DNA from: Treponema sp.
GTDB taxonomy: Bacteria > Spirochaetota > Spirochaetia > Treponematales > Treponemataceae
NCBI GenBank assembly: GCA_016290995.1
Contig: JAEEVR010000019.1
Span: forward strand, 1-46,733
Reading direction: 5' to 3'
Length of the DNA: 46,733 nucleotides
Made by a program: the position numbers and the translations under genes. How positions within the stretch are numbered: the stretch's first letter is position 1; every line of letters begins with the position of its first letter. The notes under the pieces are model-generated. The model saw only the letters and a list, made by a program, of their open reading frames with translations. It was not told the origin of the DNA and made no database searches. Shown here one piece after another: positions 39,820-46,733 of the stretch.

Positions 39820-41229
39820 CTAGCGCATTTTCTTTTCGGGGTTGGCCTCGTAAAAGCGCTTTTTGTCTTCGTACATATTTTCGTCAGCCTTGCGCAAGGC
39901 GACGCGAATGTCCTTTTTGTTTGCCTGAACGCTGGATCCGAGCGCGAACGAAACGTCGTCCGTCTTTGCCGCCTGTTCCCTAACCGCCAGGACCTTTTGG
40001 TTCAAGTCGCCTTCGCTTGCGCCAAGCATGATTATGGAGAACTCGTCGCCGCCAGCCCTGTAGACGTTTTCCTTTCCGAATATGCCAGTCAAAATATTGG
40101 CCGCTTTCTTTAAAAGCGCGTCGCCGGCGACATGGCCCTGTTGGTCGTTCATAGTCTTAAGGCCGTTAAGGTCGGCAAAGACGACTCCGACCGACTGGCC
40201 GTCCAAGCTTTCGTCTTTTGAAAGCTTGTCAACCAAGATGTTCATTTCGTTGCGGTTCAAAACGCCTGTCAGCATGTCCTTTGAGCTTAAAATCTTAAGG
40301 CGGTCCAAAAGCAAGTGGCTTCCCAATTCGGAGCCGAGAATGAATGTCGTAAGCTCCAATGTTTCCTTAATCTTGACCGCGTTTCCGGCGTTAAAATTCA
40401 AGGCCCAAATGTAGCCCAACAATTGTCCGCGCGACTTAAGCGGGAACAAGACGATGCGGTTTACGCCTGCGGACTTTAGCGACTCGTGCCAAACGGGATT
40501 TCGCTCGCGCACAACGTCCATGTCCTGCTCGTTCTTCACGATAAGGCAGTTGCTGCCGGCTATCGTTCCTTCCCAGCTTTCCGCGATTGAATAAAAGTTT
40601 TCGTCGATATAGCGTTCCATCGGCAAAAGCTTTGAGCCTTCGGCAAAGGACTCGCACAAAACTTCGCAAGTTCTTTCGGAAGGATTCATCGTAAGAACGC
40701 AGCAATGCTCCGCTCCGCAAAGCACTCGGATGTCCTTTATAACGTCGGCCATAGCCTTTGTAAAGTCAGTCGCTCCGCGGAGCTTAATGCAAGTTTCAAG
40801 CACGGCGCTTGCCATGTCGCCCGAAATGTTTGAAAGGCGGCCGGCCTGCGGCTCAAAATTTATTTCCATTATGTAAAGGCAGTGGCAAACGTTCCCAACG
40901 TCCGGCTCGACCGGCAAAAAGGTCATGTTGAACCAAAGGTCAAAGCGGTCTGGATGCGCGTATGAATGGAGGCATTTTTTGTTCACGGCGGAACGGTAGC
41001 AAAAGTCCTCAAAGTTAAGGTCGCGGGTAAAGTAGGTTGTGTATTCAGCGTTGGGAGTGAATTTGTCGGTGAGCATTTCGCCGCCGGGAGCGGGTTTTTC
41101 GATGGAATCAATGTAAGCCTGGTTTCCTGTGACAATCCTGATTTTTCCGGCGCGGCCTCCCTCCAGTCTTTCGACCGAGACTACGCAGGCCATCGCGCCA
41201 ATTCCGTCAACCAGCTTTTGAAAATCCAT
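39820..41229 (-). CDS. GAF-GGDEF diguanylate cyclase
   Basis: A 469-residue soluble signalling protein. An unassigned N-terminal PAS-like region (about 1-125) is followed by a GAF-like domain (about 145-300, with CGAEHCCVLTMNPS) and a C-terminal GGDEF domain (about 310-460). The active-site motif RAGGDEFSIIML is intact, and FADLNGLKTMNDQQGH supplies the upstream metal and GTP contacts. The RxxD inhibitory site usually found just before GGDEF is absent. It makes cyclic-di-GMP. AAGGAGAGGG precedes the ATG. It follows dapB by 31 bp and is probably in the lysC-dapB operon. The input signal is unknown. Confidence 0.9.
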   Translation of the reverse strand: MDFQKLVDGIGAMACVVSVERLEGGRAGKIRIVTGNQAYIDSIEKPAPGGEMLTDKFTPNAEYTTYFTRDLNFEDFCYRSAVNKKCLHSYAHPDRFDLWFNMTFLPVEPDVGNVCHCLYIMEINFEPQAGRLSNISGDMASAVLETCIKLRGATDFTKAMADVIKDIRVLCGAEHCCVLTMNPSERTCEVLCESFAEGSKLLPMERYIDENFYSIAESWEGTIAGSNCLIVKNEQDMDVVRERNPVWHESLKSAGVNRIVLFPLKSRGQLLGYIWALNFNAGNAVKIKETLELTTFILGSELGSHLLLDRLKILSSKDMLTGVLNRNEMNILVDKLSKDESLDGQSVGVVFADLNGLKTMNDQQGHVAGDALLKKAANILTGIFGKENVYRAGGDEFSIIMLGASEGDLNQKVLAVREQAAKTDDVSFALGSSVQANKKDIRVALRKADENMYEDKKRFYEANPEKKMR

Positions 41230-41260
41230 CGCCCTCTCCTTCAGCCCGCTCTATGCGACG

Positions 41261-42034
41261 CTATTCTAGGTCGCCAAGCGAATAAATCTTTCCTTTTTGA
41301 ATTTTACCACATTTTAGGGCGTTGTCAAGAGAAACAAGGGCCCTTACCGCTCCGATGGCAAAGCCTTGGCGGCCGCGCGCGCGGTGGGTGATTTCTATAG
41401 TGTCCGCCGGGCTGTCAAAGAAAACCGTGTGGGTTCCGGGAATCGCGCCGCATCTTGTGGAGGAAACGTGCAATTCCGAAGCGTCCGGCTTTTGGTGGAA
41501 GGCGTCGACGACCATTTTTGTCTTGTTGGGATTGTTGGCCATAACGCGGCGCGCGATTTCCAAAGCGGTTCCGCTGGGACTGTCGGCCTTTTGGTTGTGG
41601 TGGGCTTCCCATATCGCGGTGTCGTACTCGCTGTAGGAGTTCATAAGCTTGACCGCTTCTTCGATGATTTTATAAAAAACGTTTACGCCAGTAGAAAAGT
41701 TTGAGGAGCGGACAAGGGTTCCTCCGTTGGCGGCGCAAAGCTCTCCGATTTCTTTTTCGGAATCGGCCCAGCCGGTAGTTCCGACTACAAGCGGAAGTCC
41801 AAGCGGCACAAGCGCCTTGAGGTTTTGGACAACGGCCGACGGATGGGTGAACTCTATCACGCCCTCCGCTCCGCTGGATTTAACGGCGCGAACCATGTCA
41901 TCGGCGTTGGAGTTTTTGACATCCGCGTCGGGCGCGAAGGAATCGATTGTGACGCAAACTTCGTGGCCCAACTCAATGGCCGCGTCCTTAATCATGTGTC
42001 CCATCTTTCCAAAACCAACCAAAGCGATTTTCAT
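41261..42034 (-). CDS. dapB: 4-hydroxy-tetrahydrodipicolinate reductase
   Basis: A 257-residue DapB of normal length, acting in the diaminopimelate/lysine pathway. The N-terminal Rossmann motif is GFGKMG; the catalytic block EAHHNQKADSPSGTAL carries the His pair and Lys; the C-terminal region includes RAPGRQGFAIGAVRAL-like sequence read as RARGRQGFAIGAV. AGGAG precedes the ATG and overlaps the lysC stop region (9 bases between genes). Clustering with lysC fits synthesis of DAP for peptidoglycan. Confidence 0.94.
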   Translation of the reverse strand: MKIALVGFGKMGHMIKDAAIELGHEVCVTIDSFAPDADVKNSNADDMVRAVKSSGAEGVIEFTHPSAVVQNLKALVPLGLPLVVGTTGWADSEKEIGELCAANGGTLVRSSNFSTGVNVFYKIIEEAVKLMNSYSEYDTAIWEAHHNQKADSPSGTALEIARRVMANNPNKTKMVVDAFHQKPDASELHVSSTRCGAIPGTHTVFFDSPADTIEITHRARGRQGFAIGAVRALVSLDNALKCGKIQKGKIYSLGDLE

Positions 42035-42043
42035 GTCATGCTC

Positions 42044-43387
42044 CTAAAAATTATTCTTGCCGCTTTCAAAATACGCGGCGTGCAAGGCCTTTACGGCTTG
42101 GTCGCGCTGGGCGTCGTCAACAATCATGCTTATGTTGACCTTTGACGCGGCCTGGCTAATCATTTGCGGATTGATTTTTTCTTTTGCCAGCGCCACAAGG
42201 CCTGTGGACAAAACGTCGGCCGACTTTGTCGCGTCGCAAATCACGGTCACGATAGCCTTTCCGGGACGCGCCTGCACTTGCGCCACGCGGCGGAGGTCTT
42301 CGAGCAAGCCGGTAAGATCAGCCTTTGTGTTCACCGTGAGCGAGACGCTTACTTCGCTGGTCGCGATTACGTCAATGCTCACGTTCCACTTTAAGAACTG
42401 GTTGAAGATGTGCGCCAAAAAGCCCGCCGCGCCAAGCATTCCCGCGCTTGTGATGTCGATGAGCGTGACGCCCTTAACGGCAGTTATCGCGCAAACTTTG
42501 GGAACGGCTCCGCTGTGCTTTTGCACGATGATCGAGCCGGGGCTTTGAATGTTGTATGAGTTCTTTACGCGGACAGGAACGCCGGCCTTAAGGCAGGGAA
42601 CCATCGAGCGCGGGTGCAAGACTTGCGCTCCGAACATCGCGAGTTCCTGGGCCTCTTCGTAGGTTACTTCGGGAACGGTGCGGGCGGCGGCGCAAAGGCG
42701 CGGGTCGCTGGTCATGATTCCGTCAACGTCTTTCCATGTTTGGATTTCGTCGGCCTTCATCGCGCTTCCGATGATCGTGGCGGTAAGGTCAGAACCGCCG
42801 CGGCCAAGAGTCGTGATGTCGCCCTTTTTGTCTTTTGAGATGAAGCCTGTTACGATCGGGATTTCCTTTGCGGAGCCGTTGGCGTATGAGTCAAGCTCAA
42901 GCGGAATGTTTTTCCAAACTTCGTCCAAGAGCTCGGCGGCCATAAAGTTTGAGTCGCTTACGATTCCCAAATCCCAGGCGTCAAAAAAGCGCGCCGGAGT
43001 TTTTTCCTTGTTCAAAAAGGCCGCCATCATGCGGACGCTAAGGCGCTCGCCAAACGAAACCAAGTAGTCGCGCGTGCGCTTGGTAAGCTCCTTTATCATG
43101 GAAATGCCGGTCAAAAGCTGCTTAAGCTCTTGCATCAATGGTTCAAAGGGAGAAAAGTCGATTCCAAGTTCGGCGGCGGAATCGCGGTGAAGCTTTTCCA
43201 CTCCGTTTATGTCGACGTTTCCCGCAAGCGCCGCGTCGGCGGCGTCAAGCAAGTGGTCGGTGGTGTCGCCCATCGCGCTAAGGACGACGACGGGCTTTTT
43301 GTCTTTGTAAGCTTGGATTATGCTAGCCACATGGCGGATTCGCTCCGCGTTGGCCACGGACGAACCGCCAAATTTCATTACTATCAT
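42044..43387 (-). CDS. lysC: Aspartate kinase
   Basis: A 447-residue aspartokinase. The N-terminal KFGGSSVANAERIR carries the kinase Lys; VSFGERLSVRMMA and RGGSDLTATIIG complete the active site. Two ACT domains (about 300-447) form the regulatory part (ITAVKGVTLIDITSAGM, then VNISMIVDDAQRDQAVKALH). It makes aspartyl-phosphate for lysine, DAP, threonine and methionine. An upstream ATG (43426) is rejected because the promoter (43398-43426) lies there. The ATG at 43387 is 10 bases after the -10 box and lacks a Shine-Dalgarno, so the leader is about four bases at most. Confidence 0.94.
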   Translation of the reverse strand: MIVMKFGGSSVANAERIRHVASIIQAYKDKKPVVVLSAMGDTTDHLLDAADAALAGNVDINGVEKLHRDSAAELGIDFSPFEPLMQELKQLLTGISMIKELTKRTRDYLVSFGERLSVRMMAAFLNKEKTPARFFDAWDLGIVSDSNFMAAELLDEVWKNIPLELDSYANGSAKEIPIVTGFISKDKKGDITTLGRGGSDLTATIIGSAMKADEIQTWKDVDGIMTSDPRLCAAARTVPEVTYEEAQELAMFGAQVLHPRSMVPCLKAGVPVRVKNSYNIQSPGSIIVQKHSGAVPKVCAITAVKGVTLIDITSAGMLGAAGFLAHIFNQFLKWNVSIDVIATSEVSVSLTVNTKADLTGLLEDLRRVAQVQARPGKAIVTVICDATKSADVLSTGLVALAKEKINPQMISQAASKVNISMIVDDAQRDQAVKALHAAYFESGKNNF

Positions 43388-43397
43388 AGTAGATTGT

Positions 43398-43426
43398 ATT
43401 TTAGCGAAAAACGGCAGGGATTGCAA
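43398..43426 (-). promoter_or_regulatory. Promoter of the lysC-dapB unit
   Basis: Minus strand: TTGCAA (43421-43426), 17-bp spacer, TAAAAT (43398-43403). The lysC ATG lies 10 bases beyond, giving a near-leaderless mRNA. It is back-to-back with the higB promoter. Confidence 0.6.
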
Positions 43427-43442
43427 GCCGCTTATTTTTTTC

Positions 43443-43471
43443 TTGACAATACTTCTGTTTTGCGTTAGTAT
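43443..43471 (+). promoter_or_regulatory. Promoter for a leaderless higBA transcript
   Basis: TTGACA (43443-43448), 17-bp spacer, TAGTAT (43466-43471). The higB GTG at 43478 lies 6 bases beyond, where transcription should start. Confidence 0.6.
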
Positions 43472-43477
43472 ATATGT

Positions 43478-43759
43478 GTGATAAATTCATTTGGGGATTC
43501 TGAAACAGAATTAATTTTCAAAGGCCTAAGAAGCAAAAAGCTTCCGCCGACCATTCATAATGTGGCAAGAAGAAAACTCCGAATGATAGCGGCTGCGAAA
43601 GAAGTAAAGGATTTGCGGGTTCCGCCGGGCAACAATCTTGAGCAGCTGGTTGGGAATCTAGCTGGGTTTTGGTCAATCCGAATAAACGACCAATGGAGAA
43701 TTGTATTTACCTTTGAGAACGGAGGAGCGGACAATGTTAAAATCACGGATTACCACTAA
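43478..43759 (+). CDS. higB: HigB/RelE-type mRNA interferase toxin
   Basis: A 93-residue toxin of the HigB (killer suppression) family. Signature segments are the N-terminal MINSFGDSETELIF, RKLRMIAAAKEVKDLRVPPGN, and the C-terminal SIRINDQWRIVFTFENG with the Arg residues that cut mRNA on the ribosome. The GTG start matches the family N-terminus and sits at the predicted transcription start. It overlaps higA by 26 bases. The toxin-first order is typical of HigBA. It lies at the edge of an AT-rich islet. Confidence 0.93.
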   Translation: MINSFGDSETELIFKGLRSKKLPPTIHNVARRKLRMIAAAKEVKDLRVPPGNNLEQLVGNLAGFWSIRINDQWRIVFTFENGGADNVKITDYH

Positions 43760-44051
43760 CGGCAAATTGCCGAATATTCACCCGGGAGAAATTCTAAAAG
43801 AGGAATTCCTCGTTCCGATGAATATTTCTGCATATCGTCTGGCAAAAGAAATAAACATCCCTCAGACTCGCATTTCCGAAATTATTCATGGAAATCGCTC
43901 TATAACTGCCGACACCGCAATACGTTTTTCCAAGTTTTTCGGAACGACGGCAGAGTTTTGGCTCAATCTTCAGAATCTCTATGATTTGGAAGAGGAAGAG
44001 AGCAACCACGCATCTGAGTTTGAAACAATCAAAATGTACGCTTACGCATAA
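43734..44051 (+). CDS. higA: HigA antitoxin
   Basis: A 105-residue HTH protein of the HigA (VapI/Xre) family. The typical start PNIHPGEILKEEFLVPM is followed by helix-turn-helix SAYRLAKEINIPQTRISEIIHGNRSI and FFGTTAEFWLNLQNLYDL. It neutralises HigB and should repress its own promoter. The ATG at 43734, with GGAGGAG upstream, fits; an earlier in-frame start (43701) would lie deeper within higB. Confidence 0.92.
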   Translation: MLKSRITTNGKLPNIHPGEILKEEFLVPMNISAYRLAKEINIPQTRISEIIHGNRSITADTAIRFSKFFGTTAEFWLNLQNLYDLEEEESNHASEFETIKMYAYA

Positions 44052-44076
44052 AATCCCATGTCAAAGGACGAATAGA

Positions 44077-44793
44077 ATGATTTACAAAAATGATCCAACA
44101 AAACTAAAAATGTGCATTAACAAATACAAAACAAAGATGTTCCTAGTGTATGGTTTTGGAATATTGTTCAATTTTATTTTGTTCTATGTGTTTCTTCCAA
44201 AGTACAGGCCAGACTTTGAAAATATAAAATACATATTTCTAATTCTTTTTACTGCTTTGGCTTGTTATTGCGTCTTTTTGGTGTTTCTTTTTTCCAAAAA
44301 AGTAAAAAAGAATTATGCAGAGTATTCGTTTGAAATCTCTGAAGATAAGTTTGTGGTTACGAATGGTAAAAGCGTAAAAAACTATAACTTAAAGGATGTA
44401 AGTAAAATCGAGCAGATTGGTGAAAATGCTTTTATAATTTATTTTAACAATCGCAGCAGAATATTTACATCACAGTATTTGGAGAATCAAGAAAGCTTTT
44501 GCAATGAAATTTCAAAAATCCATGAAACAAAGAAGAGCTCAAAAAATAGAATAATAAATATTTTGTCATGGGTATTCTGTATTGGCTTTTTTACTTGTAA
44601 ATTCATTCCTAACATTTGGCTATATGTGTTTTTTGCCGTTGGATTTGTCGTTACTTCAATAATAAATTTATACCGGATTGTATTCGGAAGTAATAAACTT
44701 ATTGTAAAAATTTATGTTGTTGTTATTAATTTGTTAATCGATGCGGCAATAATTTATGGTTTATACAATTTGTTTAGAGGTTTAGTCGCATAA
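44077..44793 (+). CDS. YcxB-like membrane protein
   Basis: A 238-residue protein with about five hydrophobic segments (two N-terminal, about 22-75; three C-terminal, about 155-230). A soluble beta-rich domain (about 85-155) contains YSFEISEDKFVVTNG, NYNLKDVSKIEQIGENAFIIYF, the YcxB/PH-like pattern. Function unknown. AAAGGA lies 8 bases before the ATG at 44077; earlier in-frame starts overlap higA and lack this site. Codon use is AT-rich (Ile AUA, Lys AAA), unlike the flanking biosynthetic genes, which suggests recent acquisition. Confidence 0.72.
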   Translation: MIYKNDPTKLKMCINKYKTKMFLVYGFGILFNFILFYVFLPKYRPDFENIKYIFLILFTALACYCVFLVFLFSKKVKKNYAEYSFEISEDKFVVTNGKSVKNYNLKDVSKIEQIGENAFIIYFNNRSRIFTSQYLENQESFCNEISKIHETKKSSKNRIINILSWVFCIGFFTCKFIPNIWLYVFFAVGFVVTSIINLYRIVFGSNKLIVKIYVVVINLLIDAAIIYGLYNLFRGLVA

Positions 44794-44830
44794 AACAAGT
44801 TGTGTGTTTGAATGCAAAGGGACTTGAAAA

Positions 44831-45160
44831 GTGAAAAAAGTAACTATAATTTTCTTATTACTTTGTATTTTTTTTGTTTCATGTAAACATAAGCAAATGC
44901 CATTCAATGAAAACCAATGGATGAAACAAAAAAATCGTTTTTATATGACCGAGTCGCTTATTGAAAAGCTCAATAATGAAAAACCAAAAAGACCAGAAAT
45001 TTTTGACTTACTTGGGAAGCCGGAATTTGAAGGATGGATTAGTGATAGTATGGTTACTTATTGGCTAAAATCCGAGGGTTTTCTTACCATTTGGGAATTG
45101 GCAATTTTTTTTGACAATGATGGTAATTTTGAATCTGCGCGAGTTTGTTGTGAAGATTAG
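44831..45160 (+). CDS. Small hypothetical lipoprotein
   Basis: A 109-residue lipoprotein with signal peptide MKKVTIIFLLLCIFFVSCKH, Cys near residue 18, and a mature domain of about 90 residues containing RPEIFDLLGKPEFEG and WELAIFFDNDGNFESARV. The Leu-Gly-Lys-Pro and WxLxIxFDxDG patterns recall small BamE/SmpA-like or related folds, but I cannot assign it. GTG start, AAAGGG about 11 bases upstream. AT-rich codon use as in its neighbours. Confidence 0.6.
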   Translation: MKKVTIIFLLLCIFFVSCKHKQMPFNENQWMKQKNRFYMTESLIEKLNNEKPKRPEIFDLLGKPEFEGWISDSMVTYWLKSEGFLTIWELAIFFDNDGNFESARVCCED

Positions 45161-45245
45161 AATTGTAATATTGTAGTTTGGAACAAAAAATCTGGTCGAT
45201 GGTGAACGCGCTGCTGGGACAAGTTCCAGAGAGAAAGAAGATTGT
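45161..45245. other. Short gap with no supported gene
   Basis: The middle (about 45190-45240) is GC-richer than the surrounding islet and reads MVNALLGQVPERKK in one plus-strand frame, which then stays open through the convergent gene's stop to 45271. Too short to call a gene; it may be a scar of an older coding sequence. Confidence 0.3.
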
Positions 45246-46319
45246 TTATATATGTTCAGCGTCTGTATAGTTAAAAAACAGAACTTTGTCGTTCACGCGA
45301 ATGCCATAAACAAGGCCAATGCCTTTTATTGTTTTCGCAAGCGTGACATTTCCCTTATACACATCGTAAAAATTTATTTCGAATGTACCATCAAAGGGGT
45401 AATAGCCTTCTACAATGCAATCCGTTTTTAGTCCGTCAATGAACCGGCACCCCTTAAAATACTTTTCTTCGCCATTGTTCAGATTAATTGCAAGGGCATT
45501 TGCCCATTCATAGCCCGTTTCCACGACAGCGGCAAAATCTTTTCCTTCATCTATCCTGTAAAGAGTGAAAACTGTATAATCCGTTTCTTTGGGAGGGTCC
45601 AATAATGATTTTAATTTTTTTTCGCTTCCATTCTTTAGCCTAAACGATAAATTGTCCTTGTCCTTAGAAACAATATTTGGATACATTTGCAAAAGTTTTT
45701 TTTCATTTTCTTCCCAATCATATCCGCTTTCGCCACCAAAACAGGCCTCGAAAGTATAAGAAGTTTTCAAGAACTCATTTATCTCGCCAACAACCTTTTG
45801 AATTTCCATATCTATGTTTATTTCGCCCGCATATCTTTCCAAAGTCCTTTCTGTAATTTTTTCTAATGTAATTATTTTTCGCGCTGCGTTTTCACCGTTA
45901 GAGTCAGCGGTATCCATTATAATAATTATGTTTTCTTTGGCTAATTGCATTTTTTGTGAACAATAACCACTTTCGTTATTTTCTTCCGCAGCAAGAAGAT
46001 AAAGTTGTTTATTAATTTCGTCAAAAGTCATAGTTTTACTTTCATTGAATAAACCAATATTCGCCTTTATCAGAAACTTTCCATCGCCATCATATTTTAT
46101 GACAACACACTCTTCGCTGGGATAGCCTTTTTTCGTATACTCACCTTCAAGCAAGCGAAATGTTTCTTCATTGCTTAAGGGTATTTTTTTATCATCAGTA
46201 GCAGGCCTTTCAGCAACACTTCCAACTAATTCCGCTTCGCCATTTTTCTTAGAACATGAAGTTAAAACTATAGAAATTACAAGAGCGATAAATAGAAATC
46301 TATTCATAAATGCATTCAT
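45246..46319 (-). CDS. Hypothetical lipoprotein in the AT-rich islet
   Basis: A 357-residue lipoprotein of unknown function. The signal peptide begins MNAFMNRFLFIALVISIV and ends LTSCSKK, Cys near residue 22. The body is rich in Glu, Lys and Asn and has no recognisable catalytic motif; it includes EACFGGESGYDWEENEKKLL and a C-terminal beta-rich stretch. Two Met starts (46319 and 46307) are possible; 46319 follows a weak TAAAAC -10 box by 10 bases. Composition matches the islet rather than ilvE or lysC. Confidence 0.68.
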   Translation of the reverse strand: MNAFMNRFLFIALVISIVLTSCSKKNGEAELVGSVAERPATDDKKIPLSNEETFRLLEGEYTKKGYPSEECVVIKYDGDGKFLIKANIGLFNESKTMTFDEINKQLYLLAAEENNESGYCSQKMQLAKENIIIIMDTADSNGENAARKIITLEKITERTLERYAGEINIDMEIQKVVGEINEFLKTSYTFEACFGGESGYDWEENEKKLLQMYPNIVSKDKDNLSFRLKNGSEKKLKSLLDPPKETDYTVFTLYRIDEGKDFAAVVETGYEWANALAINLNNGEEKYFKGCRFIDGLKTDCIVEGYYPFDGTFEINFYDVYKGNVTLAKTIKGIGLVYGIRVNDKVLFFNYTDAEHI

Positions 46320-46329
46320 TCTAATCTTT

Positions 46330-46358
46330 GTTTTATGTTTTATCGGAAAATCCAGCAA
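46330..46358 (-). promoter_or_regulatory. Possible promoter of the islet lipoprotein
   Basis: Minus strand: TTGCTG (46353-46358), 17-bp spacer, TAAAAC (46330-46335), 10 bases before the ATG at 46319. Weak match, same geometry as lysC. Confidence 0.35.
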
Positions 46359-46366
46359 AATTTAAT

Positions 46367-46399
46367 TAAAAAAAGAACGCCGCCCATAGATTGGACGGC
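46367..46399 (-). terminator. Intrinsic terminator of ilvE
   Basis: Minus strand: GCCGTCC (46399-46393) pairs with GGGCGGC (46385-46379) through one G-T pair, with a 7-base loop, followed by TTCTTTTTTT. It lies 26 bases after the ilvE stop. Confidence 0.75.
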
Positions 46400-46425
46400 A
46401 TTAATATTTTGATTCGTAGAAAAAA

Positions 46426-46733
46426 CTATTTAATCTCAACGACCCAGCCGTCGGGCGCTTTTTCCGTTCCCATTTGGATGCCGGTCAAAGTGTCGCGGAG
46501 CTTTTGCATTACTTGTCCGCAATTTTCCATGCCGCTTGGGAGCATGATCTTTTTGTCGTGGTCGTCAATCTCGCCGATCGGAGAGATTACGGCGGCGGTT
46601 CCGCAGAGGCCCGCTTCGACAAAGTCGGGCAACTCGGCCTTGTCGATCTTGCGCTCCTCGACTTCAATCTTCAAGTATTCCTTGGCGACGTGGATCAATG
46701 AGCGGCGGGTGATTGAAGGCAAAATCGAATTTG
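46426..46733 (-). CDS. ilvE: Branched-chain amino acid aminotransferase, C-terminal part
   Basis: The last 102 codons of an IlvE-type (class IV) aminotransferase run off the right edge. Visible are NSILPSITRRSLIHVAKEYL (the SILPSITR block of type-II BCATs), VEERKI, and FVEAGLCGTAAVISPIG, where the GTAA loop contacts the PLP phosphate. The N-terminal half with the PLP lysine is outside. It transfers the amino group to form Leu, Ile and Val, so it joins leuA as branched-chain synthesis in this window. The window offers no start codon, so the gene is partial here. Confidence 0.92.
   Translation of the reverse strand, partial: NSILPSITRRSLIHVAKEYLKIEVEERKIDKAELPDFVEAGLCGTAAVISPIGEIDDHDKKIMLPSGMENCGQVMQKLRDTLTGIQMGTEKAPDGWVVEIK

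Noticed and set aside
43387..43426. Longer lysC start at 43426
   Set aside because: The extension consists of promoter sequence, and the family begins at MIVMKFGG.
45161..45245. Short coding-like stretch MVNALLGQVPERKK
   Set aside because: Too short, no ribosome-binding site, and it runs into the convergent lipoprotein gene; recorded only as a possible remnant.

Overview
The window looks like a chromosome segment of a Treponema-type spirochaete of roughly balanced GC. The evidence is a BMP/TmpC-type nucleoside-receptor lipoprotein with its ABC transporter, cheR-cheB, a FliL-like protein, a Na+-pumping oxaloacetate decarboxylase, many lipoproteins and SPFH, HflX and RlmE genes. It encodes about 46 proteins with almost no gene-free DNA. 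The longest gap is about 245 bp (37424-37668), and no rRNA, tRNA or CRISPR array was seen.

Layout. (i) 168-8098: an SPFH protein, an orphan lipoprotein, and a five-gene minus-strand operon (BMP lipoprotein, ATPase, two permeases, HD phosphohydrolase) that appears to couple nucleoside uptake to nucleotide metabolism. (ii) 8211-16799: a conserved spirochaete-type protein, a thioesterase, an 844-residue membrane protein with an acidic 36-bp repeat tract, hflX-fliL-like, a membrane protein with an ECF sigma/anti-sigma-like pair, and a LysM-M23 peptidase. (iii) 16837-24786: rlmE, an LpoB/COG3014/LPP20-like envelope cassette, a polyprenyl synthetase, TPR and RseC proteins, and cheR-cheB. (iv) 24875-35112: comM-like ATPase, a PHP phosphoesterase, a double cNMP-binding regulator, a PilZ-like protein, and oadG-oadA-oadB divergent from an mmdA-like carboxyltransferase. 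(v) 35195-43387: an M16-like lipoprotein lacking the zinc motif, exonuclease III, leuA with its leader, an RRM protein, a GGDEF protein, dapB and lysC. (vi) 43443-46358: an AT-rich islet with HigBA and three proteins of unknown role, followed by the 3' end of ilvE.

Two regulatory themes stand out. First, leuA is preceded by a complete leucine attenuator: an 18-codon leader peptide with five consecutive Leu codons, an intrinsic terminator ending just before the leuA ribosome-binding site, and an alternative antiterminator in which the last leader codons pair perfectly with the terminator loop. The leader ORF starts one base after the stop codon of an RNA-binding-protein gene. Second, many genes have a good sigma70-type promoter whose -10 box ends only 6-10 bases before the start codon. 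Their mRNAs should be leaderless or nearly so, and this arrangement also decides several start codons. Genes with real leaders carry clear Shine-Dalgarno sequences, so the two classes can be told apart.

Other notable points are tandem biotinyl domains on OadA beside a divergent 12S-type carboxyltransferase, a palindromic intergenic element with an orphan plus-strand terminator upstream of exoA, and an LpoB-centred envelope cassette. All assignments were made by reading motifs; no database search was run.
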